Shown: positions 39,069-48,271, counted from the first letter of the stretch. The stretch: DNA of 64,000 bases from Pseudanabaena mucicola str. Chao 1806 (GCF_030323025.1 NZ_CP097329.1:155001-219000), one strand, 5' to 3'. Numbers and translations: made by a program. The notes: generated by a model from the sequence alone, not told the origin.

Positions 39069-39138
39069 TACAGAACTATTGAAAGTTTTTAAATCATTTG
39101 GAAATTACACAATGAGTAAGATTTGGTGTGAGCTAAGG

Positions 39139-40158
39139 TCACATTTTATAAATTTGCTCATATTGCTTCGTAATTATTGAATTTGAGAATTTATTTTCAA
39201 CCCTTTGGCGACAATTATGACGATTAATTTTAGAAATATTATGAACAGCTAGACAAGCTTCATCAATTGTTTCAATTAGATAACCATCAATTTCTTGACG
39301 AATGATTTCGGGTAAAGCCCCTCTCGGACAAGATATTACGGGAGTACCACAGGCCAAAGCTTCTGCAAAAACTATACCAAATGGCTCTTCCCACTCAATG
39401 GGGACAACCATTGCTAAGGCTTGACCTAACAAATTATTTTTTTGTTCATCATTGACTGTACCAATATATTCAATTTGGCGGTTATCTAGATGTGGTTCTA
39501 CTTCTTCTCGCCAATATTTTCCTTCTTCGCCAGTATCACTATGATTGCCAGCAATTATTAGTCTTTTACCAGTTTTTTGCGCGATCGCGATCGCTGTATG
39601 TGCTCCTTTAATCCTCTCAATCCGACTCAAAAAGACGAGAGGGGCATCAGGATTGACATTTGCTTGAAATGTATATTTCTCAAGATCGACACAATTATAA
39701 ATAGTCTGCCAAGTTCCTCCAGCCTTACGTCCTATTTGGCAAATGTGGTCACTACAGCCTGTAAAAATGAGCGAATCACCTGCAATTTGTGATGCTAACT
39801 TAACAGTGCGATCGCTAGGTTTGCGCTGATAAGACATGATCTTGAGAATAGGCGATCGCAAAATTGGCAACATATAGAAAATGCGCGAAAAACTATGCAC
39901 AACATCAGGTTGAAATTCCCGTACTGCTGACCATAGCGTAAACATATTTTGTAAGGTATCGAGCTTACTTTGCGATTGTCTCCCTTTCCAAGGAAATAAT
40001 CTGTCTACCTTTACAGTTGATTGATGGTGTGCGACTAAACCAACTGTATGACCAAGACTTTGCAATCCAGTTACTAATAAATCAATAATTCTTTCAATCC
40101 CACCATAAAGTTTTGGTGGTACAGGTAATTCAGGATCGGCAGTTATTAAAATTTTCAT
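39139..40158 (-). CDS. Glycosyltransferase family 4 protein, first gene of glycan operon
   Basis: A 339-residue GT4 enzyme. The N-terminus KILITADPELPVPPKLYGGI, then ERIIDLLVTGLQSLGHTV, is the GGxER-type acceptor loop. The donor site shows VFLSRIERIKGAHTAIAIA and EEPFGIVFAEALACGTPVIS with E-x7-E. A family 1 hairpin element ends 16 bp upstream of the ATG, inside the presumed promoter or leader of the operon, so it may affect expression of all six genes. Confidence 0.9.
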   Translation of the reverse strand: MKILITADPELPVPPKLYGGIERIIDLLVTGLQSLGHTVGLVAHHQSTVKVDRLFPWKGRQSQSKLDTLQNMFTLWSAVREFQPDVVHSFSRIFYMLPILRSPILKIMSYQRKPSDRTVKLASQIAGDSLIFTGCSDHICQIGRKAGGTWQTIYNCVDLEKYTFQANVNPDAPLVFLSRIERIKGAHTAIAIAQKTGKRLIIAGNHSDTGEEGKYWREEVEPHLDNRQIEYIGTVNDEQKNNLLGQALAMVVPIEWEEPFGIVFAEALACGTPVISCPRGALPEIIRQEIDGYLIETIDEACLAVHNISKINRHNCRQRVENKFSNSIITKQYEQIYKM

Positions 40159-40174
40159 AAAATTGGGTTAAGTA

Positions 40175-40274
40175 AGTAGCTAGACATAAGTAAACTAAAA
40201 ACCGAGAAGTTTGTTCCGCCCGCGTAGCGGGCGGAACAAACTCTCGTTTTGGGTTTTAATTAAGTTGAGCTACT
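40175..40274. repeat. TA-flanked palindromic element, family 1, copy 4 (operon leader)
   Basis: A 100-bp copy with ends AGTAGCT and AGCTACT, flanked by TA (40173-40174 and 40275-40276). The core hairpin is unchanged. It sits directly before the first gene of the glycan operon. Confidence 0.92.
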
Positions 40275-40469
40275 TAGAATAACTTAATCATGATCAAAAT
40301 CGGGCTGTATATACAAACCATTGACAAAACCTAAATATTCTTTTTTATCTCCCCAGCGAAATTGATCGTAAAAGCCACAAAGCTGGCACTGGACAGTTAA
40401 AACGTGAGTGAGTGAAAGCCACGTAGGGGCTTTTTTGAATACTGTAACCGATACCTAAACATTAGACTT

Positions 40470-40917
40470 TTATCATGCTACCCAGTACTTAGACAAAGCA
40501 GCTAAGGCGATTTATCCACACGATGAACAGGCTCAAAAAGCTTGGATGGATACTCGTTGTCACAGCCTTAAACATGAAGTTGGTGCAGCATCAAGGATAC
40601 TCGCAGAAATGCAAACTATTCAACCCAAGCGTGTTTCTCAATCGATTCTTCAAGGGCTTCAAGATGCTATTACTTATTTTCGCAATCATCATCACCAAAT
40701 GCTTTATGTTGAAGCCATTTCCTCCAATCTACCCATCGGTTCGGGGATCACCGAAGCTGCTTGCAAAGTTATTATCAAGGCTCGTCTAGGCTGTTCTGGC
40801 ATGAAATGGAAAGATTGGGGGGCTTCTGTAGTTTTGAGCCTTAGAGCTTTGTCTTATACCAAGGGGCGTTGGCAGCAATTCTGGTCTAAAATCAGTCGCT
40901 ATGGTTTCTCTCTCTAA
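40470..40917 (+). pseudogene. ISKra4-family transposase remnant
   Basis: After a stop near 40456 the frame reads LDFYHATQYLDKAAKAIYP, then AWMDTRCHSLKHEVGA and LPIGSGITEAACKVIIKARL. It ends GRWQQFWSKISRYGF. LPIGSGxTEAACK and the final RWxxFW are the C-terminal catalytic region of ISKra4 transposases. The N-terminal two thirds are gone. Confidence 0.82.
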
Positions 40918-40936
40918 TTCCTACATCAAATTTTGG

Positions 40937-41140
40937 TCACACCCTGCCTATTCCTTTCACTACTCTATGCTCGTTCCCACTGTATTGTCTTTGTGCCATC
41001 TCAATCTGCTTAGCATGACGTTTGTCTAGCACTGTGTCATCAAACAGCACATACATGTACTTTGCTTCATCGGTTATAATGGTTAGACTCATGTTTTGCC
41101 AGACTATCCTTAGAGTCAATTTTTGTCCTCTCATATAATC
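40937..41140 (-). pseudogene. IS701-family transposase fragment
   Basis: Minus-strand frame with IVWQNMSLTIITDEAKYMYV, then LFDDTVLDKRHAKQIEMAQR and QYSGNEHRVVKGIG. LFDDTxLDK with the later QYSGNxHxVVKGIG is the first catalytic-Asp region of IS701 DDE transposases. Only about 65 codons remain. It faces the ISKra4 fragment. Confidence 0.8.
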
Positions 41141-41363
41141 AGTTGATTTGGTCGCGACTGTATCCCTATATATGTTCGGCTAAGTTCGAGATTGTATAGT
41201 TTATCTGGCTACTCAGCAGATATTGGCAATAGTCTAGGGTGCTAAATTTCTTCGACATTTGTCTGTTAATAACTATTCTTCTTTTTCAATTCTTTTTTCT
41301 CACTGCATAAGTCCTATTGATGTAAGTAGTTTGCATTACAAGCTCCTTAAATTTTCAAATTTC

Positions 41364-42518
41364 ATGAAAAGACCGATTTATCTTGATTGTCACGCGACAA
41401 CACCTGTCGATGAGAGTGTGTTAGAAGCAATGCTGCCTTACTTTCGGGAATCCTTTGGCAATCCTGCGAGTGTTGGACACTTTTATGGATGGGAAGCAGA
41501 AGTTGCGGTTAAATTAGCGCGTGAGGTGATCGCCAATTCGATCAATGCAACACCTGAAGAAATCATCTTTACCAGTGGCGCGACAGAGGCGAATAATCTC
41601 GCCATTAAAGGTGCGGCTGAGGCATATCATCATAAGGGCAGACACATGATCACTGTCCAAACAGAACATAGTGCTGTTCTAGATCCCTGTCGTTATTTAG
41701 CATCCCTAGGGTTTGAGATTACCTATTTACCTGTTCAGTCAGATGGCTTAATTGATTTATCACAACTTGAGACCGCCATTCGTCCTGATACGATTTTAGT
41801 CTCGGTTATGGCAGCAAATAATGAGATTGGCGTATTACAACCAATTGCGGAAATAGGACAAATCTGTCGTGATCGCCAAATTTTATTTCATAGTGATGCT
41901 GCCCAAGCGATTGGCAAAATTCCACTTGATGTGATGGCAATGTCTATTGATTTGCTCTCACTCACTGCCCATAAAATCTATGGTGCAAAGGGAATTGGGG
42001 CTTTATATGTCCGTCGGCGCAATCCACGAGTCAATCTTGCACCGCAGTTACATGGTGGCGGACATGAGCGTGGTATGCGTTCAGGAACGCTCTATACGCC
42101 CCAAATTGTAGGTTTTGCTAAAGCACTTGAAATAGCAATCGCTTCCCAAATAACCGAACAGCAACAAGCCCTCATGCTTCGTCAACATCTATGGCAGTTC
42201 TTATGTGAACTAGATAACGTAATTCTGAATGGAAATCCTACCCAAAGACTGGCAGGTAATCTCAATGTGAGTTTCTCTAATGTTAATGGAACAGCTTTGA
42301 TGCTAGCCTTACAGCCAATTGTGGCTATCTCCTCAGGTTCTGCCTGTACTTCTGCTAAAACTGCACCATCTCACGTGCTAATGGCTTTGGGTCATTCTCA
42401 GGAATTAGCTTATGCTTCTATTCGTTTTGGAATCGGTAGATTCAATACTTTGGATGAGATTGAGGCAGTTGCTAATCATGTTGTAACGACAGTGCGATCG
42501 CTAACTGAACAAAAATAG
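41364..42518 (+). CDS. Cysteine desulfurase (NifS/IscS family)
   Basis: A PLP enzyme of about 384 residues that takes sulfur from cysteine for Fe-S clusters and thio-modified tRNA. I chose ATG 41364, giving MKRPIYLDCHATTPVDESVL. The longer frame from 41259 adds a non-homologous leader. The PLP lysine is in SLTAHKIYGAKGIGALYV, preceded by LFHSDAAQAIGKIPLDV. The persulfide Cys lies in ISSGSACTSAKTAPSHVL, a class I (IscS/NifS) loop. No iscU or other suf/isc gene is adjacent. Confidence 0.94.
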   Translation: MKRPIYLDCHATTPVDESVLEAMLPYFRESFGNPASVGHFYGWEAEVAVKLAREVIANSINATPEEIIFTSGATEANNLAIKGAAEAYHHKGRHMITVQTEHSAVLDPCRYLASLGFEITYLPVQSDGLIDLSQLETAIRPDTILVSVMAANNEIGVLQPIAEIGQICRDRQILFHSDAAQAIGKIPLDVMAMSIDLLSLTAHKIYGAKGIGALYVRRRNPRVNLAPQLHGGGHERGMRSGTLYTPQIVGFAKALEIAIASQITEQQQALMLRQHLWQFLCELDNVILNGNPTQRLAGNLNVSFSNVNGTALMLALQPIVAISSGSACTSAKTAPSHVLMALGHSQELAYASIRFGIGRFNTLDEIEAVANHVVTTVRSLTEQK

Positions 42519-42604
42519 TTCACTCATCTAGATTAATAGGTGGAAGGAGGAAAAAGAAGATGAAGCAGGAAGTCAAAATCAAGCCAATATAGAGTGTATG
42601 TCCA

Positions 42605-42725
42605 CTACTTAACCACATGAGCGATTTCGTAAGCAAGTTCTGCTTTGACAAGCAACTCATCAGAATTCTCTAATCCTAAATCTGCAAAAACATTACAACT
42701 GCTCTTTTGCACCTTAATCTCTTCA
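42605..42725 (-). pseudogene. C-terminal fragment of an HTH_37/XRE-type antitoxin
   Basis: Minus-strand frame EEIKVQKSSCNVFADLGLEN, SDELLVKAELAYEIAHVVK, stop at 42605. FxDLGxxNxxExLxKAxLAxxI is the opening of HTH_37-type antitoxins of HigBA-like systems. The frame ends early, before the helix-turn-helix, and no start is visible. A family 4 hairpin element abuts it at 42734. Confidence 0.6.
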
Positions 42726-42733
42726 GTTATTTA

Positions 42734-42834
42734 CAGCGCATTGCGCTCAAAACCAAACCAAGATATTTCCTGAAAGGATTGCTTCGCAATCCTTTCAGGA
42801 AATATCTTGTGGTTCGTTTGATAGAAAACTGCTG
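42734..42834. repeat. TA-flanked palindromic element, family 4, copy 1
   Basis: A 101-bp element running from CAGCGCATTGCGCTC to GAAAACTGCTG, flanked by TA on both sides. The central hairpin is AGATATTTCCTGAAAGGATT with complement around GCTTCGC. The copy at 50635-50735 has exactly the same length in the other orientation. Confidence 0.9.
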
Positions 42835-42889
42835 TAAAACCTCAATTTGCATTTTCGGTAATCCACTAGATGTAAGGATAAAATCATTA

Positions 42890-43034
42890 ACGCGAGTTCG
42901 GGATAATTTGAAACAGGCTTTGAGAGAGGGTTTGCGTAGCAAATCCTCTCTCAAAGCCCAAAAGTAAAAGCCTTGCTAAGCAAGGCTTTTACTTTTGGGC
43001 TTTTAAAATTTGTCAGCTTAACCCGAACTCGCGT
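42890..43034. repeat. 145-bp inverted-repeat element with two internal hairpins
   Basis: Terminal repeats ACGCGAGTTCGGG and CCCGAACTCGCGT bound two successive hairpins: CTTTGAGAGAGG-type arms at 42918-42957, and CAAAAGTAAAAGCCTTGC arms at 42960-43003. The left flank is TA and the right flank is AT. It has no coding content. Only one copy is seen in the window. Confidence 0.8.
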
Positions 43035-43104
43035 ATTATTAGGACTTAGTTATCTGAAAGTTATACGGAAGATATATCTTTGGGTTTAATTTTGCCTTAG
43101 TTCA

Positions 43105-44376
43105 TTATTGAACCTGTTTCAAGGCATCAGCAGAGCCAACTACTGAAATTGCAGGATTTGTAAAATATTTTTGAGCAACATTTTGGATATCAGCCTCGGT
43201 TACTGCCTCGATCGCTTCGACAAATTGGCGATCAAATTCTAAACCTAAGCCGATCACCTCGTACCATCCGTAAATTTGAGCAATTTGGCTATTAGTTTGT
43301 TTACCAAGTGCATATTGTCCGAGTAACTTACTCTTGCAAGTGCTTAGTTCTTCGGCAGTGAGGGGAGTATGTACTAAACGTTCGCATTCATGGCGTAACC
43401 CAGCCAGAGCCGTGCCTGTATTTGTGGTAGCAGTTCCCATATAGGCAACAAATTGTGAAGTTTCTAAACGAGTGGGATAGAATGCGGAAACTTCGTAGGC
43501 AAGCCCACGCTTTTCGCGTAATTCCACAAACAGGCGACTGGATAAGCCATTACCTAAGTATGTGGAAATAATTTTGATGGCGGCATAGTCAGGGGAATGC
43601 ACCGATGGTGCAGGATAGCCGATCATCACGATCGCCTGTTGGGTGTCCTGCTGATGGGTGACTAGTAGAGGCTGAAAATTAGGCATAGGCGTAGTAATCA
43701 CGCTAGATTGCGGGGCTTGCCAATCACCAAAGGCTTCTTCGACAAGAGTTATCGCCTGTGTAGAGGAAATCTTGCCTGCAATACTTACCACCATTTGCTC
43801 GGGACACAGATGCTGACGATGGAAATTAACTAAATCTTCATGGGTAATCCCACTGACACTTACCTCAGTACCTAAACTGGAAAATCCATAGGGATGATCG
43901 CCATACATCAAATGTTGCAAACGGTCATAGGCTATCGTGAAGGGGCGCTCCTGCTGCGATCGGATTGACTGAATTGTCAAGCGTCTTTCGAGATCAAGTT
44001 CACTATCAGGGAAACTGGGCGATCGCAAAATTTCCGAACCCAACAGCAACATGTCATGAAAATCTGAAGTGATCGTTTTCAATGACAATACAAAATAATC
44101 GCTGGAAGCCTCAGTCCCCAACGAGGCTCCGATAGATTCGACTTGCTCCGCAATTTCTAAAGAAGAATAGCGCTCTGTCCCGCGTGTCAGCAATGAAGCA
44201 GCTAAATGGGTAAGTCCAGATTTTGCAGGAGTTTCCGCGCGCTCACCACCTGCAAAAAAGCAACGCCCTGCAATAATGTCGGCTGTAGGATTTTCGGTGA
44301 CTAAAACGACGATTCCATTGGATAGCACCAAGCGATCGCTAATTCGTTGTGAGACTGCTAGTGACAAATCTTTCAC
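43105..44376 (-). CDS. M16 peptidase-like subunit lacking the zinc motif
   Basis: A 423-residue M16B protein that starts with GTG. Where a catalytic partner has HXXEH, this one reads SGLTHLAASLLTRGTERYSS, so the second His and the Glu are absent and it should not hydrolyse peptides itself. It keeps the substrate-binding Arg-Tyr motif in LREKRGLAYEVSAFYPT, typical of the regulatory half of M16B heterodimers. It lies downstream of the catalytic partner, separated by 266 bp holding a hairpin element and a terminator-like stem. Confidence 0.9.
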   Translation of the reverse strand: MKDLSLAVSQRISDRLVLSNGIVVLVTENPTADIIAGRCFFAGGERAETPAKSGLTHLAASLLTRGTERYSSLEIAEQVESIGASLGTEASSDYFVLSLKTITSDFHDMLLLGSEILRSPSFPDSELDLERRLTIQSIRSQQERPFTIAYDRLQHLMYGDHPYGFSSLGTEVSVSGITHEDLVNFHRQHLCPEQMVVSIAGKISSTQAITLVEEAFGDWQAPQSSVITTPMPNFQPLLVTHQQDTQQAIVMIGYPAPSVHSPDYAAIKIISTYLGNGLSSRLFVELREKRGLAYEVSAFYPTRLETSQFVAYMGTATTNTGTALAGLRHECERLVHTPLTAEELSTCKSKLLGQYALGKQTNSQIAQIYGWYEVIGLGLEFDRQFVEAIEAVTEADIQNVAQKYFTNPAISVVGSADALKQVQ

Positions 44377-44394
44377 CCACTGAATAAAAACTTA

Positions 44395-44430
44395 AAGGAG
44401 ATGACTCTTTACATCATCTCCTCTAAATAT
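44395..44430 (-). other. Terminator-like hairpin just upstream of the M16 non-catalytic gene
   Basis: On the minus strand, GGAGATGA pairs with TCATCTCC and is followed by TTTAAGTTTTTATT, ending 18 bp before the GTG start. It could attenuate transcription between the two M16 genes. Confidence 0.5.
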
Positions 44431-44519
44431 CTCACAAATTCACTGAATATGGCGGAAATCCATATTTACAGCGACTTTTGCTCCAATCTTTGTAAAAGCA
44501 ATTCTTTGCAGCGCTTTTA

Positions 44520-44631
44520 TAGAAATGAAAGCTTTGCTTAGGGCATAAAACCCAAATAGATGAAGGCGACGCGAAGCGTCGCCTTCATCTATTTGGGTTT
44601 TGATTTGTCCTAGCTATCTCTTTCATTTCTA
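44520..44631. repeat. TA-flanked palindromic element between the M16 genes
   Basis: A 112-bp element with ends TAGAAATGAAAG and CTTTCATTTCTA, flanked by TA on both sides. The interior is a near-perfect hairpin (AAAACCCAAATAGATGAAGG and CGACGC, with complement). It has the same design as the other TA-flanked families but an unrelated sequence. Confidence 0.88.
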
Positions 44632-44642
44632 TACAAAGATTT

Positions 44643-45959
44643 TTAGTCGGGAACGACACAGGTAACGATGTAATTTTCGAGAGAGAGATATTTTTTGACT
44701 AGATGTTGTAAATCTATTGGCTGAACCTTGCGAATGATCTCACAGTAAGCATTAGACCAATCCCTACACAACTCCTCGCAACCTAACAGGCTGTGATAGC
44801 CCAAAAAATTAGCTAACTGACTTGGTGACTCTAAAGCAAAGATAAATTGATTGCAGAGTGATCGCTTTGCTTTATTAAGTTCTGCCTCAGCGATCGGCTG
44901 ATTATGTAAATCCTGCACCTGCTGGATAATTTTATGCTCCACTAACTCCAAGTTTTCCGCATCCAAATAGGCAAAAATTGTAAATAGTGCCGACTCTTGT
45001 TGTAACGCAAAGCTCCCCGCAATGTCCTGCACTAAACCAGACTCCTCAAGCAGTTCTCGGACTAACCGCGCTGATCGCCCCTCAGTCAAAATCATCGTCA
45101 CCAATTCAAGCTGAATTGCGTCCTCTAAATTGGCAACACTTGCGCCCATCCATGCCATATGTAGTCGGCTATGCTGCACCATTGGCAGACTAATTGTGTC
45201 ACGTCGCATTGTGGGACTTGGCAAATTTTGATTAGTAATAGTGCCATTGGAACCATAGCTCAAAACATTTTTAGGAATATTGCGCGAAAAAGTATTCCTA
45301 GTAAAGGCAGCATCGACAATTTTGATCGCTTCCTCACGGGTTACAGATCCCGTGATCGCTACAGTCATATTTTCAGGACGATAGTAGGTCTGATGATATT
45401 CGCGCATTTGCGTAGCTGTGATCTTAGAAACCACTGACTCAGACCCCAACACAGAACGACTATAAACGTGATCATCATAGGCGGTTTCCATAAGGTGCTG
45501 ATAGGCAACCCAGTCGGGATTGTCGATCGCTTGGCGCAATTCCTCAAGTACAACTAAACGCTCTTGCTCCAACTCTTGCTCATCGATCTTTGCCTCTAGC
45601 AACATTTGCGCGAGGTAGGGTAAGGCGATCGCTAAGCGATTAGCCGCCACAGTGAAATTGTAATGGGCATAGTCGAGACTCGTCGCAGCGTTAGAAATCC
45701 CCCCTTCAGACTCGATTACAAGATCAAACTCCCCAGTCGCGATTGCTTCAGTTCCTTTAAAAATCATATGCTCTAGGAAATGAGCCATTCCTAGACAATT
45801 TGTGGGATCACTAGTTGCTCCTGCCTTTACCCACACATCAACACTCACAACTGCGGATGCTGGCATATCCTGATGCACGAGGGTAATTCCGTTTCCCAAT
45901 TTTAGAAAAGTCGCTTGAGGTGATGCTTTTGCGGATATGCGATCGCAGGTAATTGTCAC
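44643..45959 (-). CDS. M16 zinc metallopeptidase, catalytic subunit
   Basis: A 438-residue M16B peptidase. The inverted zinc motif is HFLEHMIFKGT (H60, E63, H64), and the third ligand is probably E140 in ERLVVLEELRQ. The C-terminal half shows REYHQTYYRPENMTVAITGS and, further on, LEESGLVQDI in place of the Arg-Tyr motif, which the partner gene supplies. Such pairs act as heterodimeric oligopeptidases related to mitochondrial processing peptidase. Location and substrate in cyanobacteria are uncertain. No signal peptide is seen. Confidence 0.93.
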   Translation of the reverse strand: MTITCDRISAKASPQATFLKLGNGITLVHQDMPASAVVSVDVWVKAGATSDPTNCLGMAHFLEHMIFKGTEAIATGEFDLVIESEGGISNAATSLDYAHYNFTVAANRLAIALPYLAQMLLEAKIDEQELEQERLVVLEELRQAIDNPDWVAYQHLMETAYDDHVYSRSVLGSESVVSKITATQMREYHQTYYRPENMTVAITGSVTREEAIKIVDAAFTRNTFSRNIPKNVLSYGSNGTITNQNLPSPTMRRDTISLPMVQHSRLHMAWMGASVANLEDAIQLELVTMILTEGRSARLVRELLEESGLVQDIAGSFALQQESALFTIFAYLDAENLELVEHKIIQQVQDLHNQPIAEAELNKAKRSLCNQFIFALESPSQLANFLGYHSLLGCEELCRDWSNAYCEIIRKVQPIDLQHLVKKYLSLENYIVTCVVPD

Positions 45960-45995
45960 TGTGATTAATTATTAAAAAATTCTTATGATTTAATT

Positions 45996-46340
45996 ATGAA
46001 GCGTATTGACAAGTACATGGTATTCAATGCTACATAATTTCTTTGTCTATAACAATTTTCATTGCAATTACCTGTTACTGGAAAATGTTTGGTGGACATT
46101 TAGAATCAGGGAAAAATCCAGATTTAGGAATTTGCCGTGAATTACATGAGCAAATTGGGTATATTCCTAAGCAGATTAGCTTTTGCCGAAGCTATTTGGG
46201 AGATCAAGTACAACGTTATGTTTTTTATGGTGTTTTAGATGTAGGACTAGATCAGCTTGAACTCAATGAAGGCTGGGATATGGTTTTTCTTGTAGCCGTA
46301 TTAATATGTAGTAATTGTGTGTGGTGCTTCGTGAAAGATT
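45996..46340 (+). pseudogene. Decayed Nudix hydrolase gene
   Basis: It begins MKRIDKYMVFNAT and stops at 46035. The same frame then resumes with WKMFGGHLESGKNPDLGICR, ELHEQIGYIPKQISF and VFYGVLDVGLDQLELNEGWD. This is a Nudix box (G-x5-E-x7-RE-x2-EE) in which the first Glu is Lys and one catalytic Glu is Gln. The N-terminal strand region is also deleted. The frame runs on into the next gene, which has its own ribosome-binding site, so this is a relic, not a fusion. Confidence 0.7.
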
Positions 46341-46360
46341 TTAAATGCGGAGAGGGTTGG

Positions 46361-47719
46361 ATGAGTATTACAAAGGATATACAAAAATGCCTAGATTGCT
46401 TGTCAAAAGCGATCACCGACCTGCAGGGTCAAGTTGACAATGAGCAATTGACTAAAATCTCCAATTTGATCATTAAGACGATGACCGGTCCATGGCGATC
46501 ATTTCATACACCTAACCACATTTTTGAGGTAGGCGCAGGGGGAGATGCGATCGAAGTAATATCGGCATTATTTCATGATCTGGTCTATGTACAGGTTGAT
46601 CAAGGCATCAGTGTTAATATCAGTCGTTATATTGCACCCTACATCAAAGAAGATCGCGAGCAACTAGTAATTCTTGAGCCACCTGAACTTCAAGAAGATG
46701 TCATTTTTCAAATTGTACTGATGCTATTTGGATTTAGTCATGGTCAGGCTTTACTACCAATGTCTGGACAAAATGAATTTCTCAGTGCGCTCATTGCAGG
46801 AAAAGCCCTAGAAAATATTCTTCCTTTTAGAAGATTGACAGAGATCATAGCTTGTATTGAGGCAACAATTCCATTTCGATCTCAATCAAGTTCAGGCTTA
46901 ACCTCCTCTGAATTGCTCTTTGGAAGATTAGCGAATGTAAATGAAGTATTTCAGTTGGGATGGGATGAAAATGAAATAGCGGAAATTGTCAAACGTACTG
47001 TGCGTCTTTCTAATCGAGATGTTGTCAATTTTGCCAGTCCTAATTCCTCGCATTTTCTCAACAATACTTGGAACCTAATTCCCGAAACAAATCATGATCT
47101 GAAGAATGTTAATTCCTATACAGTACATGGCTATCGCGTTTCCATGCAAAAAATGGAAGGATTTATGAACTACCTTTCTCCAGAAATTGTGTTTCGCCGC
47201 TATCGCAATGAACCTGATGAAAAATCCTATTACAAGTTGCTTGCCCGAACTAAGCAAAATCTGGAAGTCTCTCGATTATATCTAGGCGCAAAATTAACCT
47301 CGATCGCCATCTTAGAAGCATTATCATTTCGGATAGGCGATGATATTCCCCTCTCTACAATGATGGGAGAGTTACCACGTGAAGACAAGCCAGTGATTGG
47401 TTTAGAACAATTCTTACCAGAGATTGCTGACCCATTTCCGCCATCTACTCCCATCGAAGCAGAAGTGTTAAGGCTATTGGAAAAAGGGAGAACCGTTGAT
47501 TCTAGCTACGATATTAAAAATTCTCCTGTGACTACTTTCATGGTCAAAGCGATCGGCTTTGCCGAAATGCAACGTATTTTAGGACTTTCTAAGGAATTTT
47601 TTGAAGGTAACTTGACTCATGAGCAATTAATTGCCAATTGTGATAACTATGTGATCGAAACGATTAAGAATGCGGTAGTACAGTTGTTTGACTCGCGTAA
47701 AGCTGCCCTTTCTCAATAG
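46361..47719 (+). CDS. HD-domain-like protein of unknown function
   Basis: About 452 residues from ATG 46361, which has a good GGAGAGGG ribosome-binding site. The open frame extends upstream through a dead Nudix gene and should not be read as fused. Residues 45-80 contain RSFHTPNHIFEVG and ALFHDLVYVQVD. The spacing H49, H53, H72-D73 fits a metal-dependent HD-type site. The C-terminal half is helical with no recognised domain. I would call it a putative phosphohydrolase only tentatively. Confidence 0.7.
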   Translation: MSITKDIQKCLDCLSKAITDLQGQVDNEQLTKISNLIIKTMTGPWRSFHTPNHIFEVGAGGDAIEVISALFHDLVYVQVDQGISVNISRYIAPYIKEDREQLVILEPPELQEDVIFQIVLMLFGFSHGQALLPMSGQNEFLSALIAGKALENILPFRRLTEIIACIEATIPFRSQSSSGLTSSELLFGRLANVNEVFQLGWDENEIAEIVKRTVRLSNRDVVNFASPNSSHFLNNTWNLIPETNHDLKNVNSYTVHGYRVSMQKMEGFMNYLSPEIVFRRYRNEPDEKSYYKLLARTKQNLEVSRLYLGAKLTSIAILEALSFRIGDDIPLSTMMGELPREDKPVIGLEQFLPEIADPFPPSTPIEAEVLRLLEKGRTVDSSYDIKNSPVTTFMVKAIGFAEMQRILGLSKEFFEGNLTHEQLIANCDNYVIETIKNAVVQLFDSRKAALSQ

Positions 47720-47727
47720 TTAATCCA

Positions 47728-48132
47728 TCAACAGATGGGTGAATGTTCCATAAAGGCATAGTCAGTGACAACTTTGCCTTTAATAATATGCTCTTGCAAT
47801 ATCCGTTCTAAAACCTCTGGGGTTGCAGAATGATACCAAACACCATCGGGATAAACTAATAAAATGGGTCCGCGATCGCATACTCGTAAACAATTAGCTT
47901 TAGTCCGAAAAATTTTGGCTTCGAGGTCAAGTTCTTTAATGCGGCGTTTGAGATAGTCCCATGCTTGTAAACTTAATTCTTTTTGACAGCAGAGTGGCTT
48001 AGTTTGGTCTGCACAGATAAATAAATGCTTTTCGATTTGAGGAATTGCTAAATTAGCTGCACGGGTAGCGAGTTGCTGTTTGATAACATCTAAATCTGTA
48101 ATTACTTCTTCTGGATTAATATCTACATTCAT
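47728..48132 (-). CDS. Thioredoxin-like [2Fe-2S] ferredoxin
   Basis: A 134-residue Shethna-type (thioredoxin-fold) ferredoxin. The four likely cluster cysteines are in [15 protein letters not shown] and [19 protein letters not shown]. The CADQTxPxCC and NCLxxCxxGP patterns are diagnostic. [20 protein letters not shown] is the conserved C-terminal helix. Such proteins are thought to serve in electron transfer or Fe-S homeostasis in cyanobacteria. It converges with the HD-like gene with only 8 bp between stops. Confidence 0.9.
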   Translation of the reverse strand: MNVDINPEEVITDLDVIKQQLATRAANLAIPQIEKHLFICADQTKPLCCQKELSLQAWDYLKRRIKELDLEAKIFRTKANCLRVCDRGPILLVYPDGVWYHSATPEVLERILQEHIIKGKVVTDYAFMEHSPIC

Positions 48133-48271
48133 GATTTCAGGATCAACTTTACATACAATAATTGCAACAATTCTCTAACTTATAAAGATACAGTGTTATT
48201 TTGAAAGCAGGTCAAAGCCTTGCTTTCAAAATATTCAGCCCTCGTGCAATAGTTATCGTTAACGCAAATTT

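Noticed and set aside
46043-47719. A single 558-residue Nudix-HD fusion protein
   Set aside because: The N-terminal part is a damaged Nudix fragment starting at a TTG with no ribosome-binding site. The real gene starts at ATG 46361 with GGAGAGGG upstream.
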